DNA of 64,000 bases from Afipia sp. (GCA_024707075.1 JANQAK010000003.1:744001-808000), one strand, 5' to 3'; positions 24,453-32,494 are shown, numbered from the stretch's first letter. The notes: generated by a model from the letters alone, not told the origin. A program made the numbers and translations.

Positions 24453-25739
24453 TCAACTCGCCGCGAACTTGACGAGCTTGATGGCGTCGAAGTCCTGGAC
24501 GCCGCCGCCGACGCGCTTGGTGGTGTAGAACAGCACGTAGGGTTTCGCGGAATACGGATCGCGCAGCACGCGCACGCCGAGCCGGTCCACGATCAGGTAG
24601 CCGCGGCGGAAATCGCCGAACGCGATCGACAGCGAATTCGCCGCGATGTCCGGCATGTCCTCGGCTTCCACCAGCGGAAACGTCATCAGCGAGGCGCGCC
24701 CGCCCGCCTGCGCCGGCGGCTGCCAGAGATAAGCGCCACCGGTGTCCTTGAACTTGCGGATCGCCGCCTGCGTCTTGCGGTTCATCACGAAGCTGGCGTT
24801 CTGCCGGTAGCCCGCCTTCAGCGCATAGATCAGATCGACCAGCAGGTCCGACGGATCGTCCTCCGGAAATGCGGCGGAGACGCCGGTGGCGACATGGCCG
24901 AGCTTGCCCCACTCCCACGACGCATTCGCGATGGTGGTGGTGTTGAGAAAGCCCTTCGGCTTGTTGCTGCCGTCGCCGGCGACGAAGGCCGCGCCCTCCT
25001 GCACCGCGAAAGTGAGTTCGACCTCGGAGGCGATCCACTCGTCGATGTTGACGGCAGAGTCGTCGAGCAGCGCCGCGGTCGCCGCCGGCATGGCGTAAAG
25101 CTCCATCGCCGGAAAGCTCAGCGCGTCGAGCGTCGGCGACGTGGTCTGCGTGCGCGCGTCGGTCTCGCCGACCCAGCCGGTGGCAGGCCCTGCGGTCATG
25201 AACGGCTTCTTGTAGACGCCGCCGGAAATCTCGCGCACCGAGGCGATGCTGCGGATCGGCGAGATCGCCTTCAGCCGCGCGCCGATCTCGTGTTCAAGTT
25301 CGGACGGCACCAGGTAGCCGCCGTCGGCGTTGGAGCCCACCGACATCGCCTTGGTTTCCATCGCGCGCAGGCCGCCGCTCTCGCCCTGGCGGACATAGGC
25401 GTCGAACGCGCTCTTGTGCTCGCGCGCCGAGGCGTCGCTGACGCGAGCGCGATGGCCGTCGCGCCGTCCGCCTTCGAGCCGATTCCCTTCCAGAAATGGC
25501 CGCGCGCTTTTCAGCGCGAGATCGTCGATCCGCTTCATCTGCGCGTCGAGCGCACCGTTGATGCGGTCGACCTTCTCGTCGAGCAGGACATCGGCGCGGC
25601 GACCGATGGATGCAAGCCGCTCGTCGTTGGCGGCCTTGAACTCCTCGAACATTTGCATGACCGCGTCGTGTTCGCCGCGCGCGGCGGAGGAAATGCCGGA
25701 CTTGTGCTCCGGCGCGGTGTCGGTGATGTCGAAATCCAT
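24453..25739 (-). CDS. HK97-family major capsid protein (GTA gp5-like)
   Basis: The 428-aa protein from the ATG at 25739 (MDFDITDTAPEHKSGISSAA) has an N-terminal coiled-coil scaffold (delta) region, then the mature capsid beginning near AMSVGSNADGGYLVPSELEH. ISPIRSIASV, VGETDARTQTTSPTLDAL and AFVAGDGSNKPKGFLNTTT are classic HK97 fold motifs. The upstream protease would remove the delta region. The gene appears intact. A strong hairpin lies about 50 nt before its start. In RcGTA clusters the connector gene follows at once; here it is displaced by cargo. Confidence 0.93.
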   Translation of the reverse strand: MDFDITDTAPEHKSGISSAARGEHDAVMQMFEEFKAANDERLASIGRRADVLLDEKVDRINGALDAQMKRIDDLALKSARPFLEGNRLEGGRRDGHRARVSDASAREHKSAFDAYVRQGESGGLRAMETKAMSVGSNADGGYLVPSELEHEIGARLKAISPIRSIASVREISGGVYKKPFMTAGPATGWVGETDARTQTTSPTLDALSFPAMELYAMPAATAALLDDSAVNIDEWIASEVELTFAVQEGAAFVAGDGSNKPKGFLNTTTIANASWEWGKLGHVATGVSAAFPEDDPSDLLVDLIYALKAGYRQNASFVMNRKTQAAIRKFKDTGGAYLWQPPAQAGGRASLMTFPLVEAEDMPDIAANSLSIAFGDFRRGYLIVDRLGVRVLRDPYSAKPYVLFYTTKRVGGGVQDFDAIKLVKFAAS

Positions 25740-25781
25740 TTGGGTTCTCCTGTGGGAAGGGTTGAAAGGGAAATGCGCAAA

Positions 25782-25807
25782 CAAAAACGCCGCCCGGAGG
25801 GGCGGCG
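25782..25807 (-). terminator. Intrinsic-terminator-like hairpin just upstream of the capsid gene
   Basis: On the minus strand CGCCGCCC, a CTCC loop and GGGCGGCG form an 8-bp all-GC stem followed by TTTTTGTTT. It lies some 45 nt before the capsid ATG and after the orphan toxin/immunity genes, so it would end transcripts coming from the terminase-protease genes. Confidence 0.7.
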
Positions 25808-25961
25808 CTGGCTGGCTTGGTCAACAGTGTCGTCGGGAGAAAGTTGCTAATCGAACAGCACGTCGATCTTGTCGGGCTATCGGATGATCGATCCAGGTGC
25901 GAATCCGCACCTTGCGAGGCAAAATCGCTTCAAGATACAAATGCGCAGCCTGAACCTGCGT

Positions 25962-26342
25962 CTATTCATCAAAGGTAATGGAACGAAACTCCGCCGGAAA
26001 ATACTCGCGTTTCAGGTCGTCAATAATCTTGTCCTGAGAAATGACGATGCCCATCCCGGGCCAGCCCTCAGGCCGGTCCGCCAACCGAATGGTGATCCGC
26101 CAATCGGGGTATCGGGCAAGGATGAGCTGCAATTTCTTCGCAATCGACGGCCAAGCCAAAGATAACGGCAATTCGATCTGGAGGACATCCCAGCCCCAGT
26201 CCTCATCGACCAGCCAGTAGTCATCTGAGCCTATCAAACCTTGATGTGCAAAGTCCTTGAGAAGCAATTCGGTCTCGTCAAACAAATTTCTCCAGATGAT
26301 TTCGTGCTGCCTATCCTCTTTCGAACTATCCTGATCCATCAA
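25962..26342 (-). CDS. Unknown acidic protein, candidate immunity protein
   Basis: The 126-aa protein has an acidic helical N-terminus (QHEIIWRNLFDETELLLKDF), a VDEDWGWDVLQIELPLSL segment and DWRITIRLADRPEGWPGMGI. No family is recognised. It lies 2 nt after the stop of the orphan toxin-tip ORF and shares its low G+C. The size, acidity and position fit an immunity protein for that toxin tip. This is inference from context. Confidence 0.65.
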   Translation of the reverse strand: MMDQDSSKEDRQHEIIWRNLFDETELLLKDFAHQGLIGSDDYWLVDEDWGWDVLQIELPLSLAWPSIAKKLQLILARYPDWRITIRLADRPEGWPGMGIVISQDKIIDDLKREYFPAEFRSITFDE

Positions 26343-26344
26343 CG

Positions 26345-26569
26345 CTACTCCCTGCCACCGCGAAATATTCTCCGCAACATCCTCATTGTACGATTGTAAT
26401 CTCGAATCCGACGGTCTTCACTCTCTCTGATTTCCTTTAGAAGATCGCTCGCTTGCTCAGGCGTCATACGACTCGGCTCAATTTCGCGCTCCTTCATAAA
26501 GCGGTCGCTCAATTCCCGAACTGCGCCATTATACGCTCGATGCGCTTCGTCCCAGCTGATACTCAGCAT
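26345..26569 (-). CDS. Orphan C-terminal toxin tip, 74 aa
   Basis: The reading frame MLSISWDEAHRAYNGAVREL ... RMTPEQASDLLKEIRESEDR ... MLRRIFRGGRE looks like the C-terminal part of a polymorphic toxin cut off from its delivery domain. An in-frame TAG lies four codons before the ATG, so it is not fused to the protease gene that ends 22 nt upstream. It is lower in G+C than its neighbours. With the following gene it resembles a displaced toxin-tip/immunity cassette of the sort that recombines onto full-length toxins. Activity unknown. Confidence 0.55.
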   Translation of the reverse strand: MLSISWDEAHRAYNGAVRELSDRFMKEREIEPSRMTPEQASDLLKEIRESEDRRIRDYNRTMRMLRRIFRGGRE

Positions 26570-26590
26570 AAACGTCAGCTACAGACCTCA

Positions 26591-27202
26591 TCAGCGCGCC
26601 TCCGACCTGGAAAGCGCGCCACCGCTCAAACCCCGCCACGCCCTTTCCGCTCGCGTCCGCTGCGGCGACAGCTTTGGCGTTGGGAGTGATTCAAAGCTAC
26701 GCGTACTCTGATCGCAAAACCGGTGCCCACTTTTGCTGAGTACGCGCTCCTTCACCGCCCGCACCCTTGCGCCCGCCAGCAGCGGGAAGGTGACGATGGA
26801 AATTTCCCACAGGTCCACCTGATACAATTTGCGGATGCGCGTCTTCGGATCGATCTGGCCGCGCACGGTGCGATAACCGATAGAGAGGCCGTCGATCGCG
26901 CCCTGCTGCACCAGCGCCAGCAGCTCTCGACCGCGCGCGACGTCAGGGATCAGCCGCCCCCTCGCCCATAACCCGCGAAAGTCCTCGTGCAGATCGAGCC
27001 AGATGCCGACCGGCTCGGCGGGATCGTGCTGGAAAAGCATCGGGATCTTGCGCAGGCCGCGCTGCGCAAGCGTGCGCGTGAATGCGCCGGGCATCACCAT
27101 GTCGCGCGCCTGGTCCACCTCGCCGAACAGGCTGGCGTAACCTTCCACCGTGCCGTCGCTGGCGAGCGACACGCGGGAGGTTGATGACATCGGCGCGTGC
27201 AT
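26591..27202 (-). CDS. HK97-family prohead protease (GTA gp4-like)
   Basis: The 203-aa protein contains GTVEGYASLFGEVDQARDMV, MPGAFTRTLAQRG, the catalytic-region MLFQHDPAEPVGIW (His) and GAIDGLSIGYRT (Ser), with DLWEISIVTFPLLAGARV after it: the S78 prohead protease fold. An ATG at 27190 (MSSTSRVSLA) is an alternative start. The last 45 residues (after KERVLSKSG) are basic and not conserved, and may be altered by the insertion of the neighbouring toxin cassette. It would process the capsid delta domain. Confidence 0.88.
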   Translation of the reverse strand: MHAPMSSTSRVSLASDGTVEGYASLFGEVDQARDMVMPGAFTRTLAQRGLRKIPMLFQHDPAEPVGIWLDLHEDFRGLWARGRLIPDVARGRELLALVQQGAIDGLSIGYRTVRGQIDPKTRIRKLYQVDLWEISIVTFPLLAGARVRAVKERVLSKSGHRFCDQSTRSFESLPTPKLSPQRTRAERAWRGLSGGALSRSEAR

Positions 27203-27282
27203 GGGCGTCCTCGCGAAGGATGCGTGGTTGGGTGGGCGTGAATTTTTGGTGGCTGCTCTGACGAGCGATATTAAAGTTCAGC

Positions 27283-27404
27283 GTCGTCCCGGCGCAGGCC
27301 GGGACCCATAACCACCGAAGGCCGTGATTATGGAACGCGAGCCGCAGGCAGCACGCAACAACCGATAACTCAGGGAGTATGGGTCCCGGCCTGCGCCGGG
27401 ACGA
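27283..27404. repeat. Intergenic inverted repeat (GTCGTCCCGGCGCAGGCCGGG family), copy 2
   Basis: The arms GTCGTCCCGGCGCAGGCCGG and CCGGCCTGCGCCGGGACGAC form a near-perfect 20-bp inverted repeat around about 80 nt, with GGGACCCATAACCACCGAAG and AGGGAGTATGGGTCCC at the inner ends. It matches the copies at 15882 and 29675 and lies between the protease gene and the 65-aa gene. Confidence 0.85.
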
Positions 27405-27415
27405 CGCGAAGAGAG

Positions 27416-27613
27416 CTACGTCCCCTTCCCACGCTTCGGACTCTTCCGCCGCGCCGGCCTTGCACGCGGGAGCTTCGATGACGCGGGCCGCGCCGGCGCC
27501 TTGTGCTGGATCTTGTCGAGGTGCGCGAGAAATTCGCGGAACACCGTCAGATGATCCGGCGCGGATTTCCGCTCCGGTCGTATCGCGCGCAGCACCGTAT
27601 GCAACGTATCCAT
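27416..27613 (-). CDS. Small basic protein of the GTA-like cluster, unknown function
   Basis: The 65-aa product (MDTLHTVLRAIRPERKSAPD) has an amphipathic N-terminal half and a C-terminal tail of Lys, Arg and Pro. A TTG codon just before the ATG could also start. It begins directly after the stop of the 66-aa membrane protein gene. Small genes at this place, between portal and protease, are common in GTA-like clusters, but this one has no recognised family. Confidence 0.55.
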   Translation of the reverse strand: MDTLHTVLRAIRPERKSAPDHLTVFREFLAHLDKIQHKAPARPASSKLPRARPARRKSPKRGKGT

Positions 27614-27616
27614 CAA

Positions 27617-27817
27617 TCAATCCTCTGCGTTGAAATGAGTCTTTGTCCTGCGATTGAACCGCGACAGCTGGCGGACGAATTCATCGAAGCGCCGCGACGC
27701 CGCTGCCAGTTCGCGCAGCGTGACCAGGAACGCGCCGCTCGCCGCCAGCGCCCACAACAGCAGCGCCAGATGCGCAAGGTCGCCGCGCTCGGTGAAGACT
27801 TGAATCAGATCGTTCAT
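27617..27817 (-). CDS. Small membrane protein of the GTA-like cluster
   Basis: From the ATG at 27817 the 66-aa protein begins MNDLIQVFTERGDLAHLALL and has one hydrophobic helix (LALLLWALAASGAFLVTL) followed by a charged tail with LAAASRRFDEFVRQLSRFN. Placement between portal and protease resembles the gp3.5-type small protein of GTA clusters. Function unknown. Confidence 0.6.
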   Translation of the reverse strand: MNDLIQVFTERGDLAHLALLLWALAASGAFLVTLRELAAASRRFDEFVRQLSRFNRRTKTHFNAED

Positions 27818-27935
27818 GTTGCGGTCCCTGTCCGAAAACGGCGCGGCGCGAATAAACACCGCGGCGCTTGATCTGCCTCAAGCGCCCGCCGGAGCATCGG
27901 CAGAGACTCCGAATAATCCACACAGGAGGCTGCTC

Positions 27936-28412
27936 ATGACCAGGCATCGCCGTATCGCTCTGATGATTCCCGCCGTGTTCGCACTCGCAATGGCGTCTTC
28001 GGCGGCAAGCGCCCAGCCATTCGGCTCCGGGCCAGGCATGATGGGACCGGGCATGATGCGGGGCGGAGGCCCCGGATGCGGTGGCTCCGGCCGCTACATG
28101 CAATGGCGAACCGAGCGGCTGGCGGACAGGCTGAAACTCACCGACGATCAGCGCACCAAGTTTGAGGACTTCAAGACTGCGTCCAGCAAGGCTGCCGACG
28201 CCATGCGAACTGCCTGTGCCGCCGATGTGGGCACAACCATGCCGGGCCGAATGGACGCCATGGAGAAACGCATGGAAGCAATGCTGGCCGGCATGAAAGC
28301 GGTGCGTCCCGCTTTCGATGCATTCTATGCGTCGCTCACCGAGCAGCAGAAGGCGGATTTCAACTCCCGCTCCGGCCGGCACAGGTTCTGGGGCATGCGC
28401 GACGCGTGGTGA
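27936..28412 (+). CDS. Periplasmic Spy/CpxP-like (LTxxQ) protein
   Basis: From the ATG at 27936, with AGGAGG 10 nt upstream, the 158-aa protein has a signal peptide (MTRHRRIALMIPAVFALAMA, cleaved near ASA), a Gly/Met-rich segment (GPGMMGPGMMRGGG) and two LTxxQ-type motifs, KLTDDQRTKFEDFK and SLTEQQKADF. Family members are periplasmic chaperones induced by envelope or metal stress; the Met-rich stretch could bind copper. It is plus-strand and sits between the portal and protease genes, so it is an insertion relative to the ancestral GTA operon. Confidence 0.8.
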   Translation: MTRHRRIALMIPAVFALAMASSAASAQPFGSGPGMMGPGMMRGGGPGCGGSGRYMQWRTERLADRLKLTDDQRTKFEDFKTASSKAADAMRTACAADVGTTMPGRMDAMEKRMEAMLAGMKAVRPAFDAFYASLTEQQKADFNSRSGRHRFWGMRDAW

Positions 28413-28447
28413 TCGCTTCGTGAAGCCGGATGCGGCGTGAGTGATCG

Positions 28448-29617
28448 TTACAGCCGGTCGCCGTCCGCCACCGGCGCGTAGCCCGTCGCCTCGCGCTTTT
28501 CGTTCAGCGTCAGAAACGGCGCGCTCGCGACACGGTCCCACAGCGCGGCTCGATCCGCTGCCAGCGCATCGATGCGATCAGTGTCGATCACCACGCGAAG
28601 CCCGTCGCCGAATTGCGGGCCAAGCCACTGCGCCAGTGAAGCCCCCACGCGCGAGGCCAACGGCAGGATCGTCTGCCGCCACAGCGCACGATTGGCTTCC
28701 TGGAAGTTCGCGTAAGTATTGTCGCCGGGAATGCCGAGCAGCATCGGCGGCACGCCGAACGCCAGCGCGATCTCCCGCGCGGCGGAATTCTTCGCGTCGA
28801 GAAAATCCATGTCCTTCGGCGTCAGCGACATCGCCTTCCAGTCGAGGCCACCTTCCAGCAACAGCGGACGCCCCGCGTTCACCGCGCCCTGATAGGTGTC
28901 GGTCAGTTCGCGCTTGAGCCGATCGAACTGCTGGTCCGAAAGCACCGCGCCTTCCGGGCCGGAATAGACCAGCGCGCCGGAGGGCCGCGCCGCGTTGTCG
29001 AGCAGCGCCTTGTTCCATTTCGCCGCAGCATTGTGCGTGTCCACCGCGACGGCCGCAGCTTCGACCGGCGCAAGCCCATAATGATCGTCGAGCGGATGAA
29101 AGAATGTCAGATGCAAAATCGGCGGCACGCTGGAGGCAAGCTGATCGAACCGCACGCTGCGTCCCGCCACGCTGTAGTCATATGCCTCCGGCCAGCCATC
29201 GTGCCCCGGCACCACCTTCATGCGGTCGGGCCGCAATGCGTGCAGCTCGCGCACGTCATTGCCGAGCGCGACGGCCTCGACATAAGCGTTGCCGGCCAGC
29301 AGCATGTGCGCGTAGAGCGCCTCGAAAAACGTCGCGCCGTCCTGCCGCGCGTTGGGCTTCATCAAAAGCTGCGCCAGCGGATGCGCCTCGCGCTCCTGCG
29401 CGCCCTCATAGATCAGGAAGCTGCACGACGCCGCATTCTCCGCGATCAGCCGCACCGCGCGATGCACGATGGCATTGCTGAGATAGCCCTCGCGCGCCAG
29501 CGCCGCATAGTCGCGCGGCGTCCACCGCGCCCGCCCGCCGGACTCGAAGGCGAGCACCTGCGCGGTGCGCGAGGCCTTGGCTTCGGGGGCGCGGAAGATA
29601 TTTTTGAAATTGAGCAT
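28448..29617 (-). CDS. Phage/GTA portal protein (gp3-like)
   Basis: The 389-aa protein from the ATG at 29617 (MLNFKNIFRAPEAKASRTAQ) contains NAIVHRAVRLIAENAASCSF, LLAGNAYVEAV, HLTFFHPLDDHYGLAPVEAA, PPMLLGIPGDNTYANFQEAN and ALWRQTILPL, the HK97 portal signature. It forms the dodecameric portal through which DNA enters the head. The frame is open to 29803 through repeat DNA, which is not coding. The gene seems intact, although it is separated from the terminase by a cupin gene. Confidence 0.93.
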   Translation of the reverse strand: MLNFKNIFRAPEAKASRTAQVLAFESGGRARWTPRDYAALAREGYLSNAIVHRAVRLIAENAASCSFLIYEGAQEREAHPLAQLLMKPNARQDGATFFEALYAHMLLAGNAYVEAVALGNDVRELHALRPDRMKVVPGHDGWPEAYDYSVAGRSVRFDQLASSVPPILHLTFFHPLDDHYGLAPVEAAAVAVDTHNAAAKWNKALLDNAARPSGALVYSGPEGAVLSDQQFDRLKRELTDTYQGAVNAGRPLLLEGGLDWKAMSLTPKDMDFLDAKNSAAREIALAFGVPPMLLGIPGDNTYANFQEANRALWRQTILPLASRVGASLAQWLGPQFGDGLRVVIDTDRIDALAADRAALWDRVASAPFLTLNEKREATGYAPVADGDRL

Positions 29618-29674
29618 GGCTGTCGCTTCTCCGGAGGAGAAAGAAAAAATGCGGGCGCGCGCATCACCCTCGGA

Positions 29675-29798
29675 GTCGTCCCCGCGCAGGCGGGGACCCA
29701 TAACCACCGAACGGTGTGGTGATGACGGGGCGTGTTGAAACGACCAGGTCAACAACGGCGGTTCAGGGAGTATGGGTCCCCGCCTGCGCGGGGACGAC
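29675..29798. repeat. Intergenic inverted repeat (GTCGTCCCCGCGCAGGCGGGG family), copy 3
   Basis: Arms GTCGTCCCCGCGCAGGCGGG and CCCGCCTGCGCGGGGACGAC with inner GGGACCCATAACCACCGAAC and AGGGAGTATGGGTCCC. It differs from copies 1 and 2 by compensated changes in both arms (CCGG to CCCC on one side, matched on the other), so the pairing is kept. That points to selection for structure. It lies between the portal and cupin genes. Confidence 0.85.
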
Positions 29799-29845
29799 AT
29801 CATGAAAAATTGTCAAGCCCGCGCATGACACGTTGAGGATTTCGT

Positions 29846-30484
29846 CTACTTCACCGGCTCCGGAAAGCTGCGGACATCGCCGGCGACTTTCGGAAATTCC
29901 ACGGTCAGTTCATCGGGCTTGCCGAGTTCGACGTCAGCCGGAATGACGCCGGGCCATTCGGTGCTGGCGCCGAGAAACCAGCGCCGGGTGCCGATCACGC
30001 GCGCGGTATGAAACGTATTGCCGGGAATCAGCAGTTGCACACGATGGCCGGCTTTCAGATCCGGGCCGACGATGACGTGTTCGCCGCCGTTGCGCAGCAG
30101 CAGCACCTCGAGCGGATCACCGAGATAATAATGATAGAGCTGGTCGTTGCGGATGCGGTGCAGCTTCACCGGCGCCGACGGCGTCACCATGAAATACAGC
30201 GCCGAGCCGATCGGCCGCTCCGCCTCGAACGGCGGCGGCAGCGCGCCCGCCGCCAGCTTCTGCTTGGCGACATAGGTCTCGCGGACGAAGCCGCAGGTGG
30301 CGTTCGGTTCGAGGTTGAGATGCGCGCGCACCTCCTCGGCGGTCATGTCGGTCGCAGTCGTCACAGAAGTCACCGGATGTTCTGGCGTGGCCGCAGCCGT
30401 CACCTGCGCCTCCGCCGCGTGGGAGGTTTGGAGCGCCGCGACGCCAGCCAGCGCAGCAGCCTGAACGAATGTCCGTCTGTCCAT
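29846..30484 (-). CDS. Exported cupin protein (DUF985-like)
   Basis: The 212-aa protein has a MDRRTFVQAAALAGVAALQT leader, a Tat-like or Sec signal, then a DUF985 cupin core: IGSALYFMVTPSAPVKLHRI, DQLYHYYLGDPLEVLLL, HVIVGPDLKAGHRVQLLIPG and TEWPGVIPADVELG. Such proteins are usually cytoplasmic, so the leader is notable. The gene is inserted between terminase and portal, in the same direction, and is not part of any GTA cluster I know. Substrate unknown. Confidence 0.8.
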   Translation of the reverse strand: MDRRTFVQAAALAGVAALQTSHAAEAQVTAAATPEHPVTSVTTATDMTAEEVRAHLNLEPNATCGFVRETYVAKQKLAAGALPPPFEAERPIGSALYFMVTPSAPVKLHRIRNDQLYHYYLGDPLEVLLLRNGGEHVIVGPDLKAGHRVQLLIPGNTFHTARVIGTRRWFLGASTEWPGVIPADVELGKPDELTVEFPKVAGDVRSFPEPVK

Positions 30485-30541
30485 GGCGTCAGATTATCAC
30501 ACGCCGCGCCGGGTTAAAGCCAACGCCGGGTTAAAATAATC

Positions 30542-31908
30542 TCATAATCCCCTGACCCGCGGCGCGGCGCGCGACGTGAACGTCAGCGACGCGATCGCCC
30601 AGACCAGCGCATCGAGCCGGTCCGGCGAGCGGCCCGACGTGAGGCCCGAAGGCCCGAAGTCGCACATCTCGTCTTCCAGCGCGGGGAAATTCCCGGCATG
30701 CTTCACGCGGCCCTGTTCATAAAGAGTGGCGACCGGCTCGGCGCGCAGCCATTTGCCGCGCGAGGCGCGCACCGCCACCACCGGCACCCCGGCGTCCACT
30801 TCGTTGATGACCGAGCGCACCATCTCACCGCCCTGGTTGACCTCGGCGACAAGGGATCGGCCTCCAGCCGCCGCCACAGCGCAATCGCCTTCGCCGCCCA
30901 GACGGCCGGCGTGGCATTCGACACCGTGTCGTCGGCGATCACGTAAATCCCGCCCTCGCCCGTGATGCCCGCCGCGACGATGCCGCAGGCGTCGGCGCGC
31001 TTGCCGCTCGATGCGGGCGGATCGACCGCGACCACGATGCGCGCCAAGGACGGCGCTTCGCTGACACGACATGACTCGATCAGCGCCCGCGACCACAGCG
31101 CGTCGGGCCGGTCCTCGATGATCTCGCCGTCCAGTTCCTGCCGCCCGAGCCGGGTGTCCTGATAACGCGCCAGCACGCCTTTCAGAAACGTCGGCGCGAG
31201 ATGATAGGCGTTCGCCTCCGTCGCCGCGCGGGTCACGACGCTGGTCGGCTCCAGCATCAGCCGTTTGATCAGCGTGGTCGGCCGCGGCGTGGTGGTGATG
31301 ACCTGACGCGGCTGCGCGCCGAGGCGCAGGCCGAATTGCAGCATGTCGAAGGTCGCCTCGGCATAGCGCCACTTCGCCATCTCGTCGGACCACGCGCAGC
31401 CGAACTGCGGCCCGCGCAGGCTCTCCGGATCTTCCGCCGAGAACGCATAGGCCACCGCGCCGTTGCTCCATTCCAGCCGCTTGCGCGACGGAAGCCACGT
31501 GGGCCGCTCGTCGCGGCGATGCACCGCCAGCAGACCCGACACGCCCTCGATCATCACTTCGCGCACGTCGTGTTCGGTTTCGCCCACCAGCGCGATATTC
31601 GTCACCGGCCCATCCGCGAGCGGCGCAAGTCCCAGCGCCTGCGCCCTCACCCATTCCGCGCCGGCGCGCGTCTTGCCCGCGCCGCGCCCGCCGATCAGAA
31701 GCCACGCCAGCCACGGCTGGCCGTTCGGCGCGAGACGCGGCGGCACCTGATGATCATGCGCGAACACATCCCAGCGCGAGAACAGCAGCGCCATCTCAGC
31801 CCGGCTCATGCCCTCCAGCAGGAAGCGGCGCTCGGACTGCGACCATGCCTTCCAGGCGTCGCGAAAGCTCGCGGCGGAATTCATCGAGGTCTCGGGGAAC
31901 GTCGTCAT
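30542..31908 (-). pseudogene. GTA-type terminase large subunit, frameshifted near the 3' end
   Basis: From MTTFPETSMNSAASFRDAWK the frame has WLLIGGRGAGKTRAGAEWVR (Walker A), VGETEHDVREVMIEG, FGCAWSDEMAKWRYAEATFD (Walker B), ITTTPRPT and the nuclease motif VVAVDPPASSG. At about 30860 the sense moves to another frame: the first runs out as an Arg-rich stretch ending at 30703, while the second reads SLVAEVNQGGEMVRSVINEV through SPDRLDALVWAIASL to 30542. One base is missing in GCCGATCCCTTGTCG. The main frame loses the last acidic nuclease residue (DRLDAL), so packaging should fail. Confidence 0.85.
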
Positions 31909-32494
31909 CGGCGGCCTTCGCTGTCTCGTCCCCGCTCGCCTCGCTGCGCAGCCGCATCACTTCCTTCAGCGTGCGCGCCAGCGACGCGAGCACGCGGGCG
32001 CGACTTTCGGTCTCGATCCGCTGCGCGGGCTGCATCCGCGTCGGGTTGCCGACGATGCGCTCGATCTTCGATAGCTCGCGCTCGATGGCGTCCGACACGC
32101 GCGCGACCATCGATCCCGCTCCGGTCTCGCCCGGCGGCGGATTGGTGGCCTCGTCCACGGCACTGTACCGGCGCACACGCGGCTTGCGCGTCAGCTTCTC
32201 GGATTCTTTCTGGATGGCTTCGACCGCCACATGATCGTGCGGATCGACAACGAGATTGCCGGGATGGTCCTTGATGACTTTTGCGCGCGGGCGCTTCGCC
32301 TTGTCGGGCTTCGCGACAGACGGCTTCTTCGCCGCGGTCTTTTTGACCGGGACTTTCTTGACGGACGTCTTGACCGTTTTCTTCGCTGTCTTCCTGGCAA
32401 CCGTCTTGCGCGTTGTCTTCTTGACAACTTTCTTCTTCACAGCCTTCTTTGCCGCCCGTTTTTTCACCGGCCCGGACGAAGGCTTCTTCGGCAT
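31796..32494 (-). CDS. GTA gp1-like small terminase with lysine-rich histone-like N-terminus
   Basis: The 232-aa protein has two parts. Residues 1-75 are built of Lys/Ala/Val/Thr/Pro repeats (KKxVKK, KKTxxKxxxKK) like histone H1 or HU-type tails. Residues 85-225 carry VAVEAIQKESEKLTRK, ERELSKIERIVGNPTRMQPA, SRARVLASLARTLKEVMRLR and DLDEFRRELSRRLEGM, as in the small-terminase proteins at the head of RcGTA-like clusters. Its 3' end overlaps the large terminase start by 113 nt. The basic tail suggests non-specific DNA binding, in line with random packaging by GTAs; that role is inference. Confidence 0.75.
   Translation of the reverse strand: MPKKPSSGPVKKRAAKKAVKKKVVKKTTRKTVARKTAKKTVKTSVKKVPVKKTAAKKPSVAKPDKAKRPRAKVIKDHPGNLVVDPHDHVAVEAIQKESEKLTRKPRVRRYSAVDEATNPPPGETGAGSMVARVSDAIERELSKIERIVGNPTRMQPAQRIETESRARVLASLARTLKEVMRLRSEASGDETAKAADDDVPRDLDEFRRELSRRLEGMVAVRAPLPAGGHEPG

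Noticed and set aside
24219-25850. A 543-codon plus-strand ORF over the capsid gene
   Set aside because: The HK97 capsid signature lies on the minus strand here; the plus frame is Arg/Ala/His-rich low complexity, a GC-bias artefact.
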